A DNA stretch of 64,000 nucleotides from Candidatus Peregrinibacteria bacterium. GTDB lineage: Bacteria; Patescibacteriota; Gracilibacteria; UM-FILTER-43-11. Position 1 is the stretch's first letter. Each line of letters opens with the position of its first letter. This document shows positions 57,523 through 64,000 of the stretch, in pieces. The stretch spans positions 30,932 to 94,931 of the forward strand of contig JAFGCT010000006.1 in NCBI GenBank assembly GCA_016932505.1, written 5' to 3'. A program made the translations under genes and the position numbers. The notes below the pieces were generated by a model. That model saw only the letters and a program-made list of their open reading frames with translations, did not search any database and was not told where the DNA came from.

Positions 57523-58177
57523 TCCTAAAACTCCCAATAATCTCAATAAAAAAGGATTTAGCCTAGTAGAACTAATGATAGTCATTTCAATAATCGCGAT
57601 TATGACAGTTGCCGGTGTAGTCGGCTTCCGTGGTTCCGGAGATACCTTGGTTGTAAAACAGGTAAAAGGAATTATTGAAGATACTGTAAAAACTCTTGAG
57701 CTTGAAATAATCGGTGATGAGTATGAAAAAAGTACAATGCATTTTTTACCAAATTTTCTTGTGGTGGTAAGCGAAAAAGGAGATGAAAGTCTGGATTTGA
57801 GTTTGGGTGCTGATTGTACAAATGGTCAGTTAATTAACATAGAAAACGACGGAAGTCTTATTAAGAGAGATAAAGAAGGAAACCCATTGGAATCAAAAAA
57901 TGTTAGTTCAGGTACAACTGAATGTATTGCATTTAATAACTCTTCGGAAATTGAAGAACATTATCAATTATCATCCGCTGGTGCAATTTCACCAATAATC
58001 CGATTCATTCATTTTGATGTTAGACGTGAAAAACCAGCAGGTGTGGTTCTTTCCGGAGACACAGATGAAACTATGGAAATTTCTGCACCATACGCTAAAA
58101 AAATTACATCCGATGGATCAATAGATTTGGTTTTAACAGGAGCTGAAGGTCATCAGGAAAATTTTTCCATAAAATAA
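57140..58177 (+). CDS. four-helix-bundle (S23/IVP-like) protein fused in frame to a type IV prepilin
   Basis: WQKARDLTLEIYKLSGNFPDVEKFGLSSQIRRASVSVMSNLAEGNQR...then NKKGFSLVELMIVISIIAIMTVAGVVGF. Confidence 0.88.
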   Translation: MEKIYTGTFRGLIAWQKARDLTLEIYKLSGNFPDVEKFGLSSQIRRASVSVMSNLAEGNQRNGIRDKLNFLNIAYSSLVEVDNQIELAYQLKYISEKEYLHAIELINKTGYLIFRLSESKKNPNNRNNPKTPNNLNKKGFSLVELMIVISIIAIMTVAGVVGFRGSGDTLVVKQVKGIIEDTVKTLELEIIGDEYEKSTMHFLPNFLVVVSEKGDESLDLSLGADCTNGQLINIENDGSLIKRDKEGNPLESKNVSSGTTECIAFNNSSEIEEHYQLSSAGAISPIIRFIHFDVRREKPAGVVLSGDTDETMEISAPYAKKITSDGSIDLVLTGAEGHQENFSIK

Positions 58178-58193
58178 TCTTTAATAATAAATA

Positions 58194-59483
58194 ATGTCAG
58201 CATTTGTTTCAAAAATAGGCGATACATTCTCCGATATCTGGTTCGAGATTGAATTGTTTTTTGGAAAAATTTTTAAGAGAAAGGCAAAGAAAAATCCTGT
58301 CGTTTCAGATAGTCATATCTCATCAACTTCCGCAGGAACAGATGCGTCTTATTCTGGTACTTCGGAGAAAGAAAATGAAAATGTTGAAAAAATGCCTTTC
58401 GGTTTAAGAATGCTGAGGATGGGTTTTAAAGATCGTTTATTCTTTTATGATCAGATGTCCACATTAATTGGCTCAGGGGTTACTTTAATCGAATCACTTT
58501 CACTTGTTCAAGCTCAGACACAAAGTAAGAATTTAAAAAAGCTTTATAAAGAAATAATCCATGACATTAATACGGGTATGAGTCTTGCTGATTCCATGTA
58601 TAGATTTCCTCATGTTTTTCCAAGAATGCAGGGCGCTTTAGTAGAAGCTGGAGAAAAAAGTGGAAATTTAAAAGCGGTGCTTGCCGAACTCGTAGAAGAA
58701 ATGGAGTCTTCTCAGGATTTTAAAAGAAAAATAAAAGGGGCTATGTTTTATCCGATAATTCTTTTGGTTCTTGCGCTTGGAATGGTTACAGGGATGATGA
58801 CATTTGTAATACCTAAAATCTCATCAATGTATAAGGAGGCTAATGTAGCATTACCAACAATCACCCAAAAAGTAATCGGTTTGAGTGAATTCATGGTATC
58901 AAACTGGATGATGATTTTGTTATACATTGTTGGAACAATTCTTTTTCTTTGGGGATTTTTCTGTAAAACAAAAATGGGAAGAAAAATTTGGGAAGAATTT
59001 GTGAGTATTACTCCTGTATTTGGTACAATTAGCAAAGAAAAGAACCTAATGGCAATATCCGCAAATATGAGCATGCTAATGAAAAGCGGTGTTTTAATTA
59101 GTGATGCTTTTGAAATTACAGAAAATACACTCGATAACATTCATTATAAAGAAGCACTAAAAGAAATTCACAAAGGGGTTGTAATGGGTAAAGAAGTAAG
59201 TGAAATGATGGGACTTGAAGATATAAAAGCCCAAAAATTTAAGGTTAATAAACTCTTCCCTCTTCAAATGGCACAGTTGATGCATATAGGAGAAACCACA
59301 GGAACAATCGCGCAAATGCTTACAAAATTAAAACAGAATTATCATAAAAGCATTGATTATAAACTGAAAAATATTTCGACGGTAATTGAACCACTTATGA
59401 TTTTTTTGGTTGCGATAATTGTTGGAGTTATTCTGCTAGCAGTTATGATGCCATTCTTTAATATAGGTTCGACAATTAATTAA
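58194..59483 (+). CDS. PilC/GspF-type inner-membrane protein
   Basis: FYDQMSTLIGSGVTLIESL, FPHVFPRMQGALVEAGEKSGNL, VIEPLMIFLVAIIVGVILLAVMMPFF. Confidence 0.94.
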   Translation: MSAFVSKIGDTFSDIWFEIELFFGKIFKRKAKKNPVVSDSHISSTSAGTDASYSGTSEKENENVEKMPFGLRMLRMGFKDRLFFYDQMSTLIGSGVTLIESLSLVQAQTQSKNLKKLYKEIIHDINTGMSLADSMYRFPHVFPRMQGALVEAGEKSGNLKAVLAELVEEMESSQDFKRKIKGAMFYPIILLVLALGMVTGMMTFVIPKISSMYKEANVALPTITQKVIGLSEFMVSNWMMILLYIVGTILFLWGFFCKTKMGRKIWEEFVSITPVFGTISKEKNLMAISANMSMLMKSGVLISDAFEITENTLDNIHYKEALKEIHKGVVMGKEVSEMMGLEDIKAQKFKVNKLFPLQMAQLMHIGETTGTIAQMLTKLKQNYHKSIDYKLKNISTVIEPLMIFLVAIIVGVILLAVMMPFFNIGSTIN

Positions 59484-59558
59484 AAGGAATTGTCCATATG
59501 ATAATCAAAATCTTGGTCGTTCCGAATATAATGGTCTTGATATGATTTTTGCCATTGG

Positions 59559-59583
59559 AACCTGCCTGCCGGTAGGCAAGGTT
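59559..59583. repeat. imperfect palindrome AACCTGCCTGCCGGTAGGCAAGGTT inside RAYT
   Basis: Direct reading; encodes CLPAGR on the minus strand. Confidence 0.85.
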
Positions 59584-59659
59584 TTGGGTAGGGTATTTGC
59601 GTTGGGTGGTTTTTTTGGAATTGTTTTTGATAATCGGTTATATCAAATTTATTTCGATA

Positions 59660-59703
59660 AATCTCCCGAAAGCGCGGTGCCGGCACCGCGCTTTCGGGAG
59701 ATT
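59660..59703. repeat. 44-bp perfect palindrome inside RAYT
   Basis: AATCTCCCGAAAGCGCGGTGCC / GGCACCGCGCTTTCGGGAGATT. Confidence 0.97.
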
Positions 59704-60102
59704 GGATGCGATTTATGTCACACGATATACTTGTTTTCAATGACCGCATTACCTCCGAAATATTAAAATTATCCGATGGCCTTATCAACAAATGAAAATG
59801 ATTGTGTAACAAAACCCAACCATACAAATAAAAACCTTTCAATTTTTTACAAATCCTCAAATTTTCCACAAACAAATCACAAAATATTGATTCTTTAAAA
59901 TACGGATGTCCGTTTTCTGTTTTACACGACACAAAATATACCGCATCTTCAAAATGTATACGTTTTTGGCTGTCTCGATGTTTTTTTATCATAAATCTTA
60001 TTCACTTAAATACTATAAATTCAATTAAATTCAAAAATGAGAGCTAATATTATCACATATGACAAAAAATGCGAAATGCGAAATCAGAAATGCGAAATAT
60101 AT

Positions 60103-60357
60103 TTATTTCTTACTTTTTTTCTTCTCAGCCATTTCTTTACCTTTCTCAATAATCATCATAGCAATTTTTATAGGTTGCCAAAGGTAATGATTTATCAGGT
60201 CTACTGTATCTTTCGCTTTGGATGTTACCTTGTTTACATTGCCAAGAATCTTAATAATATGGTAAACGGCGATGACTAAGAATAGCAATAAAAGACCGCC
60301 ACCGATTGATAGCACCAAATATAAAATATCTAAAGGAGTTGAATACATTTCTAACAT
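60103..60357 (-). CDS. small membrane protein (84 aa)
   Basis: One TM, Lys-rich C-terminus. Confidence 0.65.
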   Translation of the reverse strand: MLEMYSTPLDILYLVLSIGGGLLLLFLVIAVYHIIKILGNVNKVTSKAKDTVDLINHYLWQPIKIAMMIIEKGKEMAEKKKSKK

Positions 60358-60487
60358 AATTTTTTATTTTTTAATTTTTTCTGTTGTTATCTTAGCATTT
60401 TTTTTTGAAAAGCGCTAATATATTACTTGAAAATCACAATTCAAAATTCAAAATTAAAGATTCAAGATTAAAATTTTAGGTATTAAT

Positions 60488-62050
60488 ATGGATAAAATCA
60501 GACACATCAACATTTTGCCTCCAACTTTGTTATTGGCAATTTCTGCTCTTGTAAGTAGGTTGCTTGGTGTTGTGCGTGACCACATGCTTGCAAGTACCTT
60601 TGGAGCAACTTCTGGAACAGGTATTTATAATCTTGATACTTATTACGCGGCATTTCGTATTCCAGACCTTCTTTATAACATACTTGTATTTGGTGCGGTC
60701 TCGGCTGCTTTTATCCCAATTTTCACTCAATATAAAAAAAGTGGACAGCTAGACGAGGCATGGAAGTTTGCAAGCTCTATGCTACATTTAATGTTATTTG
60801 CGATTTTGGCAATATCCGGAATTGTTTATATTTTTGCCCCTCAGTTTGTACATATAGTTGCTGGTGGATTCGACGAAGAATCATTAGCCTTAACGGTTCG
60901 TTTGATGCGCATTTTGCTTCTTTCTCCAATCTTATTTTCTCTATCCTCTGTCTTAATTAGCATACAAGATAGTTTTAAAACATTTTTCTTTAGATCTCTT
61001 GCACCAGTTTTTTATAACTTGGGAATAATTTTAGGAATTGTTTATTTTGGAAAAACATTTGGTGTCGTAGGAGTTGTGTGGGGCGTGATTATTGGAGTGG
61101 CGCTTCAGTTGCTTGTTCAGTTACCCGCCCTATTATTAGTTGGCTACAAACACGTTTGGACACTCGGTCTTAATCGTCCTGATGTTCGCAAGGCATTCAA
61201 ATTAATCATTCCAAGAATACTCGGTCTTTCTATGAACCAATTAACGCTTGTTGTTAATACTCTAATTGCCAGTTTCTTAATGACGGGTTCAATTACAATA
61301 TTTTATCTGTCTGATAATTTGCAGGCATTACCACTTGGAATAATTGCAATTTCATTTGCTATCACATCCTTTGCCACTCTTTCGGAACTTGCTACTGAAG
61401 AATCAAAAGAGCCTTTCTCTAATGAAATAAAACGTGTTATGCAGCAAATTTTATACCTTATTATTCCTGCTACACTTGGAATGCTCGTATTACGGTCAGA
61501 GATAATCGACGTAATATTAGTAAGCGGTAGATTCAGTTTATCCGATGCTCAGATTACTCAAAAGGTTCTCGCTTTTCTAATTATTTCCCTTTTTGCACAA
61601 TCGCTAATTCCAATTTTAAGTCGAGGTTTTTTTGCGTTTCACAATACTAAAACACCAGTTGTTACCGGTTTTATTGGTGGGGCTCTTAGTATTATTGCAA
61701 GTTACCTATTAGCAATAACTTTTGGTTTTGGAATAACAGGAATTGCAATTGCATTCAGTTCAGGTGTTATATTAAATTTCCTACTCCTATACATATCTAT
61801 GTATAAACATTGTAAATATCCAATATTAGATTTATGGAATGTATGTAAAATGATTATAGCTGGAATCGCTATGACACTTTCTGTGGCTATTGTTCGTCAG
61901 GTTGTAAATTATGAAGGCAGTATGTATCAGCGAATTGGAATTATTTTGATGATTTCAATAATTGGCGCATTTGTTTACTTTGCTTTTTCTGCACTATTAA
62001 ATATTCCTGAACGTAAAATGATATTCAGGTCTATAAAGAAGATGAAGTAA
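60488..62050 (+). CDS. murJ: lipid II flippase MurJ
   Basis: ALVSRLLGVVRDHMLASTFGA, YYAAFRIPDLLYNILVFGAVSAAFIPIF. Confidence 0.94.
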   Translation: MDKIRHINILPPTLLLAISALVSRLLGVVRDHMLASTFGATSGTGIYNLDTYYAAFRIPDLLYNILVFGAVSAAFIPIFTQYKKSGQLDEAWKFASSMLHLMLFAILAISGIVYIFAPQFVHIVAGGFDEESLALTVRLMRILLLSPILFSLSSVLISIQDSFKTFFFRSLAPVFYNLGIILGIVYFGKTFGVVGVVWGVIIGVALQLLVQLPALLLVGYKHVWTLGLNRPDVRKAFKLIIPRILGLSMNQLTLVVNTLIASFLMTGSITIFYLSDNLQALPLGIIAISFAITSFATLSELATEESKEPFSNEIKRVMQQILYLIIPATLGMLVLRSEIIDVILVSGRFSLSDAQITQKVLAFLIISLFAQSLIPILSRGFFAFHNTKTPVVTGFIGGALSIIASYLLAITFGFGITGIAIAFSSGVILNFLLLYISMYKHCKYPILDLWNVCKMIIAGIAMTLSVAIVRQVVNYEGSMYQRIGIILMISIIGAFVYFAFSALLNIPERKMIFRSIKKMK

Positions 62051-62599
62051 CTAAAGGGGGCTAGGTAGAGAATCTACTTCTTTTGTCTTCTTTCTCTTTT
62101 TCAGGATGTCGAATCTTATTATGCCCAACATATTTGAACTCATAACTAAAGATTCTCCGATTAATGTCGGTATAGAACCTACTGCGATATTATAAATAAT
62201 CCAAAAAGGAGAAGATATGACCGCTAAAATGCGTAATGTTCTTTTGTTATTACTCCATCTTGCAACTGTACCGAATATCATTCCACAAATAGGTAGCAGG
62301 CTTATTACACCTGCCCAGGTAAGTGCGCCTCCTGCGGTAAATATTACAATAAATACAAAAGGCCATACTTTGTTTTGCGCCCATTTTTTCTCCATTTTCT
62401 GAATAAATATGTAATTTCTGATAATAACAAAAAAGGTCATAAAAGCGCCTGTGATTGCATTTAGCATTAAAAAATGCACAAAGTAAAACATGGCGGCTAT
62501 CATATGAATTCCTAATATTTTTTTTCTGCTATTAAATTGAAAACATAGAATAAAAAGAAGAAGACCTATAAATCCTATGATATTGGCTGTAGATAACAT
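62051..62599 (-). CDS. YgjV-like inner membrane protein
   Basis: CFQFNSRKKILGIHMIAAMFYFVHFLMLNAITGAFM. Confidence 0.75.
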   Translation of the reverse strand: MLSTANIIGFIGLLLFILCFQFNSRKKILGIHMIAAMFYFVHFLMLNAITGAFMTFFVIIRNYIFIQKMEKKWAQNKVWPFVFIVIFTAGGALTWAGVISLLPICGMIFGTVARWSNNKRTLRILAVISSPFWIIYNIAVGSIPTLIGESLVMSSNMLGIIRFDILKKRKKTKEVDSLPSPL

Positions 62600-63889
62600 T
62601 TATAAATTATTTACAATTTCTCTAAACAGCCTTCCTCTCTCTTTTGCATTTTTAAACATGTCAAAACTTGCGCAGGCAGGGGATAACACTATGCTGTCGC
62701 CTTCTTTTGCTTTTGCAAACACATCTTTAATTATTGCTTCAAAATCTCCGCTTTGGTTGTAGGTAATTATTTGATCTTCTCCTCCTTCATTTTTTAATGC
62801 CTGTTCAATTACCGCCCCTTCTTTACCATATAAATAAGCACGAGTGTTGTTGTTTTTAATCTTTGCCGCAAGGAATCCATAATCAACTTTTTTTGAACTT
62901 CCACCAAGCATTAATATCAATTTACCTTGTGGAAAATTATCAATCGCAACCTCAGAGGATTCCGGAGTGGTGCAGGAAGAATCGTTGTAAAAACTTATTC
63001 CATTAATCTCACGAACAAACTCCAGTCTGTGTTCTACGCCACCGAATGTTTTCATCACATCAACTATTATTTGATTATCAGTATTATGTAATTTTGCAAT
63101 CGCTGCTGCGAAGAGAAGATTATCTGGATGAGTTTTAACTTTTACATCCTTAATGTTTATTATTTTCTCTCCATTTACCACTATGTTGTCATCCTCCCAA
63201 GCTGCCCAATTATTACCGCGTTTTTCTCCTATCCAAAATACTTGCCCAGGAGCTTTTTCTGCCATTTTGGAACTATTCTCGTTATGTGTGTTAAGCACTG
63301 CCCAATCATCTTTTTTTTGATGCAGGATTAAATTATTTTTAGCATTTATATAGTCTTCTAAATCTTCATGCCAGTCTAAATGATTTGGAGTTATGTTTAA
63401 AATTGCGGAAATATGTGGGGACATCTTCAAATCCGAAAATTGAAAGCTGGAAACTTCCATAACAATTGGAAGATTAGGATTATCCAAAGCTTCCTGCACA
63501 ACGGGCTTACCATCGTTACCTCCAATTATCAATTTACCTTCGTAATGTCTTTTAAGTATTTCTGCTATTAAAGCTGTTGTAGTTGTTTTGCCATTGGAAC
63601 CAGTAACTGCAGTTATTCTCTCTTTTGCAATTTCCATCGCTATTTCTGTCATAGAAGTTACTGCAACACCTGCATTTTTTGCGGATTCAATTTCTGGCTT
63701 TTTGTAATAAACTCCTGGTGAACGGATAATGGTTTTGAAATCGGACAAATTTTTGAATGCATCTGGGTTTTCCTTTTCATCACAAATCGTAACATCTTGC
63801 ATTCCTTGTTTTTTTAAAAAATCCAAAGCTGATTGTCCTTCGACACCGAATCCTAATATCGCTACTGGTGATTTTATATTTAATTTCAT
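62600..63889 (-). CDS. murD: UDP-N-acetylmuramoylalanine--D-glutamate ligase
   Basis: AVTGSNGKTTTTALIAEIL, ILNITPNHLDWH, FYNDSSCTTPESS, LSPACASFDMF. Confidence 0.95.
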   Translation of the reverse strand: MKLNIKSPVAILGFGVEGQSALDFLKKQGMQDVTICDEKENPDAFKNLSDFKTIIRSPGVYYKKPEIESAKNAGVAVTSMTEIAMEIAKERITAVTGSNGKTTTTALIAEILKRHYEGKLIIGGNDGKPVVQEALDNPNLPIVMEVSSFQFSDLKMSPHISAILNITPNHLDWHEDLEDYINAKNNLILHQKKDDWAVLNTHNENSSKMAEKAPGQVFWIGEKRGNNWAAWEDDNIVVNGEKIINIKDVKVKTHPDNLLFAAAIAKLHNTDNQIIVDVMKTFGGVEHRLEFVREINGISFYNDSSCTTPESSEVAIDNFPQGKLILMLGGSSKKVDYGFLAAKIKNNNTRAYLYGKEGAVIEQALKNEGGEDQIITYNQSGDFEAIIKDVFAKAKEGDSIVLSPACASFDMFKNAKERGRLFREIVNNL

Positions 63890-63921
63890 GATGACATTAT
63901 AACCTATTCTCTTTATGCGCG

Positions 63922-64000
63922 AAAACGATTTCGCGCCTTCGGAGTTGGGAATGTAAAAACGATTTCGCGCCTTCGGAGTTGGGAATGTAAAAACGATTTC
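63922..64000. repeat. 34-bp tandem repeat, at least 2.3 copies, running off the window end
   Basis: AAAACGATTTCGCGCCTTCGGAGTTGGGAATGTA x2 plus AAAACGATTTC. Confidence 0.97.

Larger units (their letters stand above)
59480..59992 (-). mobile_element. Y1/REP-associated (RAYT-like) transposase ORF
   Basis: YGWVLLHNHFHLLI HxH motif, SYQDHYIRNDQDFDYHM; palindromes inside the ORF. Confidence 0.85.

Noticed and set aside
57140-57550. Diversity-generating retroelement accessory protein (Avd is also a four-helix bundle)
   Set aside because: No reverse transcriptase or template/variable repeat pair seen in the window
63922-64000. Possible CRISPR array
   Set aside because: Repeats are contiguous with no spacers and no cas genes are present

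Overview
AT-rich bacterial window, densely coding, with features typical of a reduced Patescibacteria/CPR-type genome (taxon is inference; standard stop codons fit all ORFs). Core blocks: malic enzyme; pyrD/pyrK/pyrE; nadC; a folate/pABA cluster (pabA, pabB, pabC, folP, a PTPS-family gene, folK, folE); gyrA; rpmE; trxB; infC-rpmI-rplT; murB, murD, murJ; gltX; ung; msrA; and a type IV pilus locus (several prepilins, PilB, PilC). tRNA-Trp(CCA) and tRNA-Ser(TGA) are present. Accessory-looking genes include a divergent IlvC-like protein plus LeuB with strong Shine-Dalgarno sites, an S8 protease and a repeat-rich lipoprotein, a SdpR/SdpI-like pair, an ECF sigma factor, and a Y1/RAYT transposase. 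The most unusual theme is short repeats and palindromes entering coding sequence in frame. Examples are a four-helix-bundle (S23/IVP-like) ORF flanked by a 20-bp perfect inverted repeat and fused in frame to a type IV prepilin; repeat sequence at the leaders of two other prepilins; two repeat insertions in pabB; and a 44-bp perfect palindrome inside the RAYT gene. Other candidates are twin structured leaders in front of two novel small-protein genes, a 12-aa Cys/Gly peptide gene, an NHL-propeller pseudopilin, and an infC lacking a canonical start codon. All family calls come from reading motifs by eye; no database search was run.
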